64,000 bases of DNA, from NCBI GenBank assembly GCA_019746095.1, contig JAIESL010000035.1:1-64000 (forward strand). Direction: 5' to 3'. The notes under the pieces were generated by a model, which ran no database searches, was not told the origin of the DNA, and saw only the letters and a list, made by a program, of their open reading frames with translations. A program made the position numbers and the translations under genes. Numbering within the stretch: the stretch's first letter is position 1; the number at the start of each line of letters is the position of its first letter. This document shows positions 1 through 9,346 of the stretch, piece by piece. Source of the stretch: Caulobacteraceae bacterium (GTDB lineage: Bacteria > Pseudomonadota > Alphaproteobacteria > Caulobacterales > Caulobacteraceae).

Positions 1-96
1 CCGAACCACACCGACGCCATGATGGACGATCTGGTCCGGGCCATGGATGCCCTGTGGACCCACTGCAATGTGGCGCGGATGCCGCGTGCCGCCTGA
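1..96 (+). CDS. hemA: 5-aminolevulinate synthase, C-terminal fragment (truncated by window edge)
   Basis: Frame +1 reads PNHTDAMMDDLVRAMDALWTHCNVARMPRAA*, resembling the C-terminus of alphaproteobacterial HemA (PSPVHDSGMIDHLVKAMDVLWQHCALNRA-type). Only 31 residues visible. Confidence 0.65.
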   Translation, partial: PNHTDAMMDDLVRAMDALWTHCNVARMPRAA

Positions 97-138
97 ACAG
101 CCTCTGGCGCTTGACGGACGTTTGAAACCGACCGTGGT

Positions 139-1419
139 CTAGCGAAACCGGCATTGCCCCTGGGTCGGATACCGGGCAAGGCAGTCCGCCTGAAACCCTG
201 TGGCATCAGGGGCTATGCCCGTGTCGATCCAGTTTTCCAGCGCGGACAGGACTGTCAGATAGCCTGCATCAGTCAGCTTGCTGTGCTGATCCTCGTCGGT
301 TGCTGCCTGGACCAGAAGATGCGACCGGCCCGCGGCGGCCACGGTCGCCGCATAGGCCGCCTCGACCGAATAGTTCACGGTCGGGTCGTGGAGGGCATGC
401 AGGGTCAGGGTCGGCAGGACGATCAGGCCCGACAGGTCTGCGTCATAGGCCAGGCGCGCCACGGCATCGGCATCCGCCGTGAACCGTTCGACGCCCGCGT
501 TCAGGGCCGCATCGTCTGACGAGCCTGCGTAGACACCGGCGGCGTTGTCGAACGGATTGAGGCCGCCCAGCCGCTCATGAACCAAGTCCTGGAACAGGAA
601 GGTCGCCCAGGACAGGTGACTCACCAACTGGTCTTCCTGCACGCCCGTCACCGCCAGGATATCGCGCAGGCGGCGGGCCTGTTCGGCGGTTCGGCGGGCC
701 GCGGGCCGGTCCACACCCGTGCAGGATTCGATGCGGCTCCGCAGCTCGGCCCGGGTCATCCGGCTCTCGCGCGGCAGGCCCTGCCAGACCGGATAGGCCG
801 GTTCGCCGACCGCCGGATGATTGCGACAGTAGAACTGATAGACGGCTCTCAGTCCGGCGCGGAACTGATAGGCGCGTGTGCCGCCCGAGAGCACACCATT
901 GGTGATCAGGACACCGTCGTAGTTGCGGCGGCCCTCAACATCGAGCGCATGAAGTTCCGACGCCTTGGCCGCGACGTTTCCGCCCCAGGACTGGCCATGG
1001 AGTATGGTGCGCTCGGGGCGGCCATGCAGCGACCAGAATATCCGGCGGCTGTTGTCCGTATCCTCCGCCGCCATCCGGACCCCATAGCCCCCCCGACGGA
1101 AGGTCGAGCCGATCCAGGCATAGCCCTGACGGACCATGACCGAGAACCGGTCCAGATCCTCAAGCGGGTCGGAAGCCTCGGGTGCGCCCGTGCGGGGTCC
1201 GCCGTGGGCATGGACGATCAGGTGCCTGTTCCACTGTGCCGGCATGGCGATGACGTACCAGGCCCCGTTGGCGTCCTGGCCGGACTGGCAATGGGTCCCC
1301 TCGCCGACCGAGGGCGGACAGGGGATGGCGCGGGGCGCGACCCCCGCGTCCGCTGATGCCGGCACCGGATGGCCGGCCAGAAGACCGGCCAGCAAGACCA
1401 GCAGCGCCGGCCCCTTCAC
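139..1419 (-). CDS. Secreted alpha/beta hydrolase
   Basis: 426 aa; N-terminal signal peptide; nucleophile elbow GQSWGG; C-terminal LHALHDPTVNY Asp region. Confidence 0.75.
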   Translation of the reverse strand: MKGPALLVLLAGLLAGHPVPASADAGVAPRAIPCPPSVGEGTHCQSGQDANGAWYVIAMPAQWNRHLIVHAHGGPRTGAPEASDPLEDLDRFSVMVRQGYAWIGSTFRRGGYGVRMAAEDTDNSRRIFWSLHGRPERTILHGQSWGGNVAAKASELHALDVEGRRNYDGVLITNGVLSGGTRAYQFRAGLRAVYQFYCRNHPAVGEPAYPVWQGLPRESRMTRAELRSRIESCTGVDRPAARRTAEQARRLRDILAVTGVQEDQLVSHLSWATFLFQDLVHERLGGLNPFDNAAGVYAGSSDDAALNAGVERFTADADAVARLAYDADLSGLIVLPTLTLHALHDPTVNYSVEAAYAATVAAAGRSHLLVQAATDEDQHSKLTDAGYLTVLSALENWIDTGIAPDATGFQADCLARYPTQGQCRFR

Positions 1420-1455
1420 GAGCGGTATCCTGCGGGGGAAGGGGCCGGCATGGGG

Positions 1456-4400
1456 TCAGAACACCTTCGTCAGGTTGAAGTACCAGTAGCGACCATAGGG
1501 CCGGTAAAGCGATCCCAGATAGCCCCCCGACGTCAGCGGCGGCTGTTCGTCGGTGATGTTGCGCAGGCCGAACCGGACCCGGGTGCGATCGGTCCAGCCA
1601 CCATCCTCGAACTCGTACTGGGCATAGACGTTGGTCGTCAGTTGGGACTCGACCTTCCATGGCACGCCCGTGGTGCTGAGGAAGCCGGTCTCCCGGACGG
1701 CACCGGTGTACTGGGTGAAGGTGCCGATCTGAAGCGGACCCTGGCTCCAGGTCAGCGACCCCGAGACCTTCCATTCCGGTCGACCGTTGGCACCCAGAAG
1801 ATTGCTGCGGATGGGCAGGGGCGTCGCCGGATTGATGGTTCCGGCATCCCGGGCGGCGTCGAGCGCATCGATCGCCGGACCGGCATCCCGTTCGAACTCG
1901 ATCAGCTGGGTGGCGTTGATCTGGACGCTGAAGCTGCCGAAGTCTGTTTCACGCTGGCGCCAGCTGGCAGCGAAATCCAGTCCCTCGACGTTCTGCGGCA
2001 GCAGGTTCACGAACCCGTCGCTGACCGACTGGATGGTCCCGACCGGGGCCAGGCCGGTGCCCGCGAAGAAGGCGATGTCATCGACGTTGGGAGCGGCCCG
2101 GACCACATTGGTGTTCGATGAACCGGTCAGTCGCGCCAGATAGTCCTGAGCCAGGGCCGTCTGTCCCCCGAGCAGGCCGACGATGTCTTCCTGCTGGATC
2201 CGCCAGCGGTCGACGGTGAAGACGAAGTCCCCGAACGATTCCGGCAGGAAGCGCGGCTCGAATACCAGACCGACGGATTCGCTGGTGCTCTCTTCCGGCT
2301 TGAGGTCAGGATTTCCCGAAACCCGGAGGGAATAGCTGATGGACTGGGCGCAGGCATTGAAGGTCGCGATCCGCCCGGCCCGCAGGTCTGCCTCGCACCG
2401 GTAGTAGTCATTGTTGGAGGCGAGACGCGAATAGGTCGTGGCGTTGGTCTGCTCCAGGTTCGGGGCCCGGAAGCCCTCGGAATAGGAGGCCCTGACCCGC
2501 AGCCCGTCGAACAGGTCCCAGGCCATGGCGATCTTCGGCTTCGCCACGTCACCGAAGTCGCTGTAATGCTCGTAGCGGCCGGCAAGCTGGAAATCGAGGC
2601 GGTGGACCAGGGGGATGCCCATCTCGGGCGAAACCACCGGGACGGCGAATTCGAGATAGGCCGAGGCGACATCCCGCTTGCCCTCGGTATCCGGGTTGGA
2701 ACTGACGGCTGACAGGTTGGAGATGTTGACTTCGCCGGTGACGGAATCGGTGAAGATGTTGGTGCCGTCCAGGTCGGAGTCACGCTCGTCACTCTGGGTT
2801 TCGTGACGGAACTCGAGGCCGAAGGCCATGCCGAGGTCCCCGCCCCAGAGGGTCATCAGGTCCGGCCGGCTGATGCGCAGGTCGGCCATGGTCAAGGTCG
2901 TCCGGGACACCCGCACCAGCTCGGTGCTGATTGCGTCGATGGCCGCCTGCGAGCTCGGGGTGCAGTCGCCGAAGGTGGTCGAGGCGACGCAGCCCCCATT
3001 GAACGGATTGTAGGCATTGGGCGTCGACAGGGCCAGGCTGGCCTGCAGGGCCGTTGAGTTGATGGCGTTGGAACTGTCCGTCGCTTCGGCCTCGGAATAG
3101 ACCAGGGCGCTTTCCCAGTCGAAGCCCATGTATTCGCCGCGAAGGCCGGCGAGGAAGCGCGACTGGAAGTTTTCCACGTCGACGATCTGGAAGCCTGCAT
3201 CGCTGAAGCGATAGTTGGTCAGACGAACCGGAAGGCCGCTGGTCGGCACATTGACCAGACCGCTCAACCGGTTCGGGTTGAGCGAACCATCGGCAAAGTT
3301 CACCGGACCGAACGGGTTCCAGTAGTTGGAGGCCGGGATCCAGATGGCGTTCAGATTGATGGTCGGCGGCTGGATGTTCTGGGTCGTCGCCGTGTAGTAG
3401 CCGATCTCCCCGAAGGCCTCGAGCCCCGGAGCCAGTTCATAATGGCCGGCAACAAACAGGTTCAGCCGCTCGACCTCGGGCGTCACCGTCGTGCCGGTCT
3501 GGGTGTCGTAGCGCAGGTCACGCTGCACGCCGCTCGAGCTGATGAAACCGGACGCGATACAGATGTCGGTCGCGATCGGCGCGGCGCAGCCGAAGCTCGT
3601 CGGCTGGATGTGAAATGAGCCGGCCGAGGTGGTCAGGGCCGTGGTGCCCCGCCGGATGGTGACGCTGGTACGGGCCTGGAGGTTGGCCCAGGGCCCCCGC
3701 GTCGCGCGGCCGTCCGGATCAAGGCTGGTCTCGAAACCGGGCTGATTGGCAAACAGGCTGCGCAGGTTTGACGTGGCCGTATAGGGCTGGTCCTCGGCCA
3801 AAAGGGCAGAGCGGTCCGTATAGTCGAGGAAGCCCGAGATGTTGCCGCGCGCGAAATTGCGGCCGGCAAAGATGTTGGTGGTGAACTCGGTCAGATTGGT
3901 CCCTTCGGCCCCACCGTACTGGGTCGAAATCCGCATTCCGTCGAAATTGCTGCGCAACACCGTATTGACCACGCCCGCGACCGCGTCGGCTCCGTAGATC
4001 GCCCCAGCGCCGTCGAGCAGGACTTCCAGTCGGCCGGTCCCGGCGACCGGAATGGCATTGGAGTTGTAGCTCAGAACCGGGACGGTGCCGGTGTCCGACG
4101 TGCCCTGGCTGGTAGGGTGGGTTATGATCCGGCGTCCGTTCAGCAGCACCAGGGTATTGCCGACGCCGAGCGACCGGAGGTTCACCGAATTGACGTCGCC
4201 GCGCGCCGCGTTCGAGGTCTGGGGGTTGTTGGCCGCGCTGAAAAGAACATCGCCCATCTGCGGGACGGAGCGAAACAGGTCGTCGCCGCTGACGGCACCC
4301 GTCGCCGTGATCTGCTCTTCGCTGACGACCACCACCGGCAGGGCCGTGTTGACCTTCGCGCCCCGGATGTTGGAGCCGACGACGACGACGTCGTCGAGGC

Positions 4401-4527
4401 TGCTGGTCGCCTCCGGATCGCCAGCAGGCACCGCCGGCGCAGATTGCGCCCAGGCCCCCGAAGCCGATGCCAGGATCGCCAGACCGGCGGCACCGCCGAG
4501 TAGCGTGGTCTTATGGATGTTTCTCAT
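1456..4527 (-). CDS. TonB-dependent receptor
   Basis: 1023 aa; signal peptide; plug domain (DDVVVVGSNIRG, SVNLRSLGVGNTLVLLNGRR); RVRASYSEGFRAPNLEQ; C-terminal beta strand ending in aromatic F. Confidence 0.92.
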   Translation of the reverse strand: MRNIHKTTLLGGAAGLAILASASGAWAQSAPAVPAGDPEATSSLDDVVVVGSNIRGAKVNTALPVVVVSEEQITATGAVSGDDLFRSVPQMGDVLFSAANNPQTSNAARGDVNSVNLRSLGVGNTLVLLNGRRIITHPTSQGTSDTGTVPVLSYNSNAIPVAGTGRLEVLLDGAGAIYGADAVAGVVNTVLRSNFDGMRISTQYGGAEGTNLTEFTTNIFAGRNFARGNISGFLDYTDRSALLAEDQPYTATSNLRSLFANQPGFETSLDPDGRATRGPWANLQARTSVTIRRGTTALTTSAGSFHIQPTSFGCAAPIATDICIASGFISSSGVQRDLRYDTQTGTTVTPEVERLNLFVAGHYELAPGLEAFGEIGYYTATTQNIQPPTINLNAIWIPASNYWNPFGPVNFADGSLNPNRLSGLVNVPTSGLPVRLTNYRFSDAGFQIVDVENFQSRFLAGLRGEYMGFDWESALVYSEAEATDSSNAINSTALQASLALSTPNAYNPFNGGCVASTTFGDCTPSSQAAIDAISTELVRVSRTTLTMADLRISRPDLMTLWGGDLGMAFGLEFRHETQSDERDSDLDGTNIFTDSVTGEVNISNLSAVSSNPDTEGKRDVASAYLEFAVPVVSPEMGIPLVHRLDFQLAGRYEHYSDFGDVAKPKIAMAWDLFDGLRVRASYSEGFRAPNLEQTNATTYSRLASNNDYYRCEADLRAGRIATFNACAQSISYSLRVSGNPDLKPEESTSESVGLVFEPRFLPESFGDFVFTVDRWRIQQEDIVGLLGGQTALAQDYLARLTGSSNTNVVRAAPNVDDIAFFAGTGLAPVGTIQSVSDGFVNLLPQNVEGLDFAASWRQRETDFGSFSVQINATQLIEFERDAGPAIDALDAARDAGTINPATPLPIRSNLLGANGRPEWKVSGSLTWSQGPLQIGTFTQYTGAVRETGFLSTTGVPWKVESQLTTNVYAQYEFEDGGWTDRTRVRFGLRNITDEQPPLTSGGYLGSLYRPYGRYWYFNLTKVF

Positions 4528-4559
4528 GTCTTGTCCTCCCCTTGTTGTGTCGACCGATC

Positions 4560-5918
4560 TCAGTCGGCCGTTACGACGTCTCGATCACCCGGGCCCGCCG
4601 CCGGATCCGGCGGTGCAGCCAATGCCTTGGGTCCGGACCCGAGCGCGGAGTGCAGCGCCGCCTGGTCGAGTTCCCCTTCCCAGCGGGCGACGACCAGGGT
4701 CGCGACCGCATTGCCCACGAAATTGGTCAGCGCCCGGCACTCACTCATGAAGCGATCAATGCCGAGGATCAGCGCCATCCCGGCAATCGGCACGGAAGGC
4801 ACCACGGCGAGGGTCGCTGCCAGGGTGATGAAGCCCGCGCCGGTAATGCCGGCGGCCCCCTTGGAACTGAGCATCGCCACAAGCAGGAGCAGGATCTGGT
4901 CCTGCAGGCTCAGCTCGATGTTCATCGCCTGGGCAATGAACAGGGCCGCCATGGTCATATAGATGTTGGTGCCGTCCAGGTTGAAGGAATAGCCCGTCGG
5001 GACGACGAGGCCGACCACGGACCGCTTGGCCCCCGCGCGCTCCAGCTTCTGCATAAGGCTCGGCAGCGCCGCCTCTGACGAAGAGGTGCCGAGCACCAGC
5101 AGCATCTCTTCCTTGAGGTAGGAAATCAGCTTGAAGATGGAGAAGCCGCTGGCCCAGCAGACCGCGCCCAGCACCCCGATCACAAAGACGAAGGACGTCA
5201 GGTAGAAGGTCGCGATCAGGGCGGCGAGGTTGGCGATCGCCCCGATGCCGTAAGCACCGATCGTGAAGGCAAATGCGCCGAAGGCCCCGACGGGGGCCGC
5301 CTTCATCAGGATCGCGACCAGCTTGAACATGATCTGGCTCAGGGCGTCGAGCGCGCGGTGCACCGGTGCCGCGGCATCTCCGACCATAGCCATGGCAATC
5401 CCGAACAGGATGGCCACGAACAGGGTCTGCAGGATGTTTCCCTCGGAGAAGGCGCTGACCAGCGTGGTCGGGATGATGCCCATCAGGAAGCCGACGATAG
5501 TCGTGTCATGGGCCGCTGCGGTGTACTGCGATACCGCCCCTGCGTTCAGCGACGCGGGGTCGATGTTCAGCCCGCGGCCCGGCTGGACCACATTGGCGAT
5601 GACGAGGCCGATGATCAGGGCAAGGGTCGAGAAGAAGAAGAAATAGGCAAAGGCCTTGGCCGCCACCCGGCCGACCTTGCCCAGATCGCGCATACCGGCG
5701 ATGCCGGTGGCAATCGTCAGAAAGATCACCGGGGCGATGATCATCTTGACCAGCTTGATGAAGGCGTCGCCCAGCGGCTTCAGGCTCTCGCCGAAGTCGG
5801 GCCAGAAATGACCGACCGTCCCGCCCGCCACGATCGCCAGCAGAACGATGAAATACAGGCTGCGATAGAAGGGTCGGCGCGCGACGGGCGCTTCGCCGGT
5901 GGCGGCTGGATGATACAA
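4560..5918 (-). CDS. dctA: C4-dicarboxylate:cation symporter (DAACS family)
   Basis: 452 aa; [36 protein letters not shown] and [33 protein letters not shown] motifs; divergent from dctBD. Confidence 0.93.
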   Translation of the reverse strand: MYHPAATGEAPVARRPFYRSLYFIVLLAIVAGGTVGHFWPDFGESLKPLGDAFIKLVKMIIAPVIFLTIATGIAGMRDLGKVGRVAAKAFAYFFFFSTLALIIGLVIANVVQPGRGLNIDPASLNAGAVSQYTAAAHDTTIVGFLMGIIPTTLVSAFSEGNILQTLFVAILFGIAMAMVGDAAAPVHRALDALSQIMFKLVAILMKAAPVGAFGAFAFTIGAYGIGAIANLAALIATFYLTSFVFVIGVLGAVCWASGFSIFKLISYLKEEMLLVLGTSSSEAALPSLMQKLERAGAKRSVVGLVVPTGYSFNLDGTNIYMTMAALFIAQAMNIELSLQDQILLLLVAMLSSKGAAGITGAGFITLAATLAVVPSVPIAGMALILGIDRFMSECRALTNFVGNAVATLVVARWEGELDQAALHSALGSGPKALAAPPDPAAGPGDRDVVTAD

Positions 5919-6024
5919 ACGACCTCCCCTGGGGTCCCTGCCGGACTCCGGTCAATGCCACGCTCTGACTGGCGCGATCACGTCTAGTATCGACACCCTG
6001 AAGAGCAGGACAAGACATCGCCCT

Positions 6025-6040
6025 AGCCGACATTGCGCCT
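6025..6040 (-). promoter_or_regulatory. Weak candidate sigma-54 -24/-12 promoter for dctA
   Basis: Minus strand AGGCGCAATGTCGGCT keeps the GG-N10-GC spacing but matches few other consensus positions. Confidence 0.25.
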
Positions 6041-6088
6041 TGAACAGGAAGGATTATTTCAGACTGCTCTTCTGATTTCCTGCTAATT

Positions 6089-6106
6089 TGTGCGATAATC
6101 CGCACA
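6089..6106. promoter_or_regulatory. Candidate DctD binding dyad 1 (TGTGCG-ATAATC-CGCACA)
   Basis: Perfect 6-bp arms with 6-bp spacer, between divergent dctA and dctB. Confidence 0.6.
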
Positions 6107-6121
6107 CACCTGTTGGACTTT

Positions 6122-6139
6122 TGTGCGCATTTCCGCATA
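6122..6139. promoter_or_regulatory. Candidate DctD binding dyad 2 (TGTGCGCATTTCCGCATA)
   Basis: Imperfect 18-bp dyad of the same type, 33 bp centre-to-centre from dyad 1; lies just upstream of dctB ATG 6148. Confidence 0.55.
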
Positions 6140-6147
6140 GTCGTTGG

Positions 6148-7953
6148 ATGCTCGGTGCGGCCTCTTCCCTGACCCAGTGGCGACTGTTCGGCGCTGTCTG
6201 GATTCTGGTCGCGATAGGGGTCGTCCTGACGAGCGGCGAGCTCGCAAGGCGAGACGCAAGGGAGTCCGCAGAGCGGCAGGCGGCAACCGCGAGCGCGCTC
6301 CATGCCGCCGTGCTGCGCAGCGAACTGGAACGGCACAGATCCCTGCCCATGGTACTGGCCCAGGACCCCGATCTCGCGGCCCTGCTGAGCCGGCCGGATC
6401 CGTCCAAGGCCGCGCTTCTGAACCGGAAGTTCGAGTTCCTCGCGAAGGATGTTCGCGCAGCCGCAATTTATGCGCTCGATGCCGATGGACGCACCCTCGC
6501 AGCCAGCAACTGGCGTCTGCCGACCAGTTTCGTTGGGTCCAGCTACCGGTTCCGCCCCTATTATTTCGACGCGATGCGAAACGGCCAGGCGGCCTTCTTC
6601 GCCCTCGGCACCGTCAGCGGGAGGCCCGGCCTCTATCTGTCGCGGCGGGTCGACGACCGGTCCGGTCGCCCCCTCGGGGTGATCGTGGCCAAGGTCGAGT
6701 TCGATGCCCTCGAGGCTGACTGGCGTGCCTCGGGCGAACCGACCTATGTCACAGACGCCGACGGTGTGGTGGTGATCACCACGGTGCCGGCCTGGCGATT
6801 CCGCACGGCGCGACCGCTGTCGGCCGATCTGCGGCAGCGGCTGGCAGCGACCCAGACGGCGGGCTCGACCATTCCGGCTCCCCTCCCCTTTGACACCGAC
6901 GGCACCGCACTGGTGCGGGTTTCGTCGGACATTCCGGCCGGGATGTATGCGGTCGCCTCCGACCCCATTCCCGACACCGGCTGGCAACTGAACCTGCTCG
7001 CTCCGTCCGGCGAGGCCATATCGCGCGCGGTCGCCCTTGCCCGCTGGCTCGGGGCCCTGACCGTGGCCCTGCTGGCCGCCCTGACCGGAATCCTGCTGCG
7101 GCGCCGCCAGCGCGCGAGGGCCCGGGCGACCGAGGCCGAACAGGCCCGCATCGAACTCGAGCGGCAGATCGACCTGCGGACCGCCGAACTGCGATCCACC
7201 AATGATCAGTTGAGCCACGAGATCGAGGAACGGCGGCGACTCGAGACCGTTCGTCATGACCTCCAGGACGAACTGATCCAGGCCAACAAACTGGCCACCC
7301 TGGGCCAGATTGCCGCCGGGGTGGCGCATGAGATCAACCAGCCCATCGCGGCGATCCGCACCCACGCCGACAGTGCTGCGGTACAGCTGCAGCGCGACGA
7401 CAGCGTCGGTGCGCTTCGATCGCTCGCCAATATCGACCGGCTGACCGAACGGGTCGGGGTCATCACCGATGAACTCCGAGCCTTTTCGCGCAAGACGCGG
7501 TCAGAGACCCTGGCCGTGGGTGTCGACGGTGCCATCGACGGTGCGCTGTTGCTGGTGGCCGGACGTCTGAGGGAGAAGGGTATCGTCCTCGAACGACGCC
7601 GCGCCGCTGCTGGCCTTGCGGTCCGCGCCGAGCGTAACCGACTGGAGCAGGTGGTTCTGAACCTGCTCCAGAACGCGGTCGAGGCCCTGGACGGGGTCGC
7701 GGATCCCGTTGTCTCCCTGGGGGTCGAGGTCAAGGGCAAGCATGTCACCATCCGGGTTACCGACAACGGCCCCGGGGTCGCACCGACCGTCCGAGACCGG
7801 CTGTTTACCCCGTTCACGACGGACAAGCCCGACGGCCTGGGTCTCGGTCTGGTCATCAGCCGGGATATCGTCGCGGCCTTCGGCGGTGAACTGTCGCTCG
7901 AACCTTCCGCCACCGGCGCGCGGTTCGCGATCCGTCTGGCGAAGGCGTCATGA
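6148..7953 (+). CDS. dctB: C4-dicarboxylate sensor histidine kinase
   Basis: Periplasmic sensor domain, HisKA (GVAHEINQPIAAIRTHADSA) and HATPase (DNGPGVAPTVRDRLFTPFTTDKPDGLGLGL). Start set at ATG 6148 rather than track start 6088, because 6088-6139 carries the DctD-like dyads. Confidence 0.88.
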   Translation: MLGAASSLTQWRLFGAVWILVAIGVVLTSGELARRDARESAERQAATASALHAAVLRSELERHRSLPMVLAQDPDLAALLSRPDPSKAALLNRKFEFLAKDVRAAAIYALDADGRTLAASNWRLPTSFVGSSYRFRPYYFDAMRNGQAAFFALGTVSGRPGLYLSRRVDDRSGRPLGVIVAKVEFDALEADWRASGEPTYVTDADGVVVITTVPAWRFRTARPLSADLRQRLAATQTAGSTIPAPLPFDTDGTALVRVSSDIPAGMYAVASDPIPDTGWQLNLLAPSGEAISRAVALARWLGALTVALLAALTGILLRRRQRARARATEAEQARIELERQIDLRTAELRSTNDQLSHEIEERRRLETVRHDLQDELIQANKLATLGQIAAGVAHEINQPIAAIRTHADSAAVQLQRDDSVGALRSLANIDRLTERVGVITDELRAFSRKTRSETLAVGVDGAIDGALLLVAGRLREKGIVLERRRAAAGLAVRAERNRLEQVVLNLLQNAVEALDGVADPVVSLGVEVKGKHVTIRVTDNGPGVAPTVRDRLFTPFTTDKPDGLGLGLVISRDIVAAFGGELSLEPSATGARFAIRLAKAS

Positions 7954-9284
7954 GTTTTCAGGTCCTGAACCGCGTCGCGCTGATCGACGACGACGACGCC
8001 TTCCGTCAGGCCCTGGCGGAGCGGCTGGAATTGGACGGGCTGGGCGTCGCCGCCTTTGCCTCGGCGGAGGCCGCGCTCAAGGTGGTGAATGAGCGGTTCG
8101 AGGGCGTGGTCGTCACCGACCTGCGCATGCCGGGCATGGACGGCCGGCAGCTCGTCGAACGCCTCAATGGTCTCGATCCGGACCTGCCGGTGGTGATGAT
8201 GACCGGCCATGGCGACATTGCCGAAGCCGTCGATTCGATGAAGCGCGGGGCCTATGATTTCCTGGCCAAACCCTTTGCGCCGGAACGGCTGATCGGGACG
8301 CTCGGCCGGGCGCTCGAGAAGCGCGCCCTGGTGCTGGATAACCGCCGCCTCGCCGCCCAGGCCGCCGACGACGAGGGTTCGATCCCGCTCAGTGGTTCCA
8401 GCCGGTCTGTCGAGGCGCTCCGGGCCGCGATCCACAGGCTGGCGGACGCCGGGGTGGACGTGCTCATCGAGGGTGAAACCGGCTCCGGCAAGGAGGCTGT
8501 CGCGCGCGCTATCCACAATGCTGGACGACGGCGACTGCGTCCCTTCGTGGCGGTCTCCTGCGCCGCCCTGCCGGAGAGCGGGCTGGAAAGCCTGCTTATG
8601 GGCGACGCCGTCGGCCCCTCGGGCACCTTCCGGCGACGCCAGGGACAGGTCGAACAGTCACATCAGGGCACCTTGTTCCTGGATGAGATCGATCTGGCCC
8701 CACGCGCCGCCCAGTTGCTGCTGCTGCGGGTGCTGGAGGAACGCGAGGTTCATCCCGTCGGGGCAATGGAGCCACATGCGCTGGACCTGCGCATCCTCGC
8801 GGCGACCAAGGGGGACCCGGTCGAGGCCGTGGCGGGCGGGCGTCTGCGCGAGGATCTCTACTACCGGCTCAACGTCGTCCGCCTGCGGACGCCGCCCCTG
8901 CGCGAGCGCCGGGATGACGTGCCCCTGCTCTTCGCGCGCTTTCTGGGTCGCGCGGCAGGCCGGCTGAACCGCGAAACGCCCCCCATAGATCATGCGATCC
9001 GACGACGCCTGCTGGAGCACGACTGGCCCGGCAACCTGCGGGAGCTGGCGAACTACGCCAGCCAGGTGGCGGTCGGTCTGGCACCGCTTGCCCCGGACTC
9101 CCTGTCCGAGGACGGGCTGGTATCCCGCGTCCAGGCCTATGAGGCCGAGCTGATCCGGGAAGCCCTGACGCGGCACCGCGGCGACATCCGCCAGGTCACG
9201 GCTGAACTCAGGATTCCCCGCAAGACCCTGTACGACAAGATGGCCCGGCACGGCCTCAATCCGGCCAGCCACCGCAACCGCTAG
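7950..9284 (+). CDS. dctD: sigma-54-dependent C4-dicarboxylate response regulator
   Basis: Receiver (VALIDDDDAFRQAL, VTDLRMPGMDG), AAA+ (GETGSGKEAVARAIH), C-terminal Fis-type HTH; ATGA overlap with dctB. Confidence 0.9.
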   Translation: MSFQVLNRVALIDDDDAFRQALAERLELDGLGVAAFASAEAALKVVNERFEGVVVTDLRMPGMDGRQLVERLNGLDPDLPVVMMTGHGDIAEAVDSMKRGAYDFLAKPFAPERLIGTLGRALEKRALVLDNRRLAAQAADDEGSIPLSGSSRSVEALRAAIHRLADAGVDVLIEGETGSGKEAVARAIHNAGRRRLRPFVAVSCAALPESGLESLLMGDAVGPSGTFRRRQGQVEQSHQGTLFLDEIDLAPRAAQLLLLRVLEEREVHPVGAMEPHALDLRILAATKGDPVEAVAGGRLREDLYYRLNVVRLRTPPLRERRDDVPLLFARFLGRAAGRLNRETPPIDHAIRRRLLEHDWPGNLRELANYASQVAVGLAPLAPDSLSEDGLVSRVQAYEAELIREALTRHRGDIRQVTAELRIPRKTLYDKMARHGLNPASHRNR

Positions 9285-9323
9285 CCCCAGGACACATCGG
9301 CGACTTCAGCCTTCCGTCAGCAT

Positions 9324-9346
9324 CCGGCCCCGGACGGTATGGCCGG
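9324..9346. terminator. Possible bidirectional terminator hairpin between convergent dctD and gltB
   Basis: CCGGCC (9324-9329) / GGCCGG (9341-9346) between convergent stops; no clear U-tract. Confidence 0.3.

Noticed and set aside
5950-5980. TGGCATTGACCGGAGT (minus strand) as sigma-54 promoter of dctA
   Set aside because: Lacks the invariant GC at -12.
5506-7365. 619-aa minus-strand ORF overlapping dctA and dctB
   Set aside because: Out of frame with dctA and antisense to dctB; composition typical of a shadow ORF.
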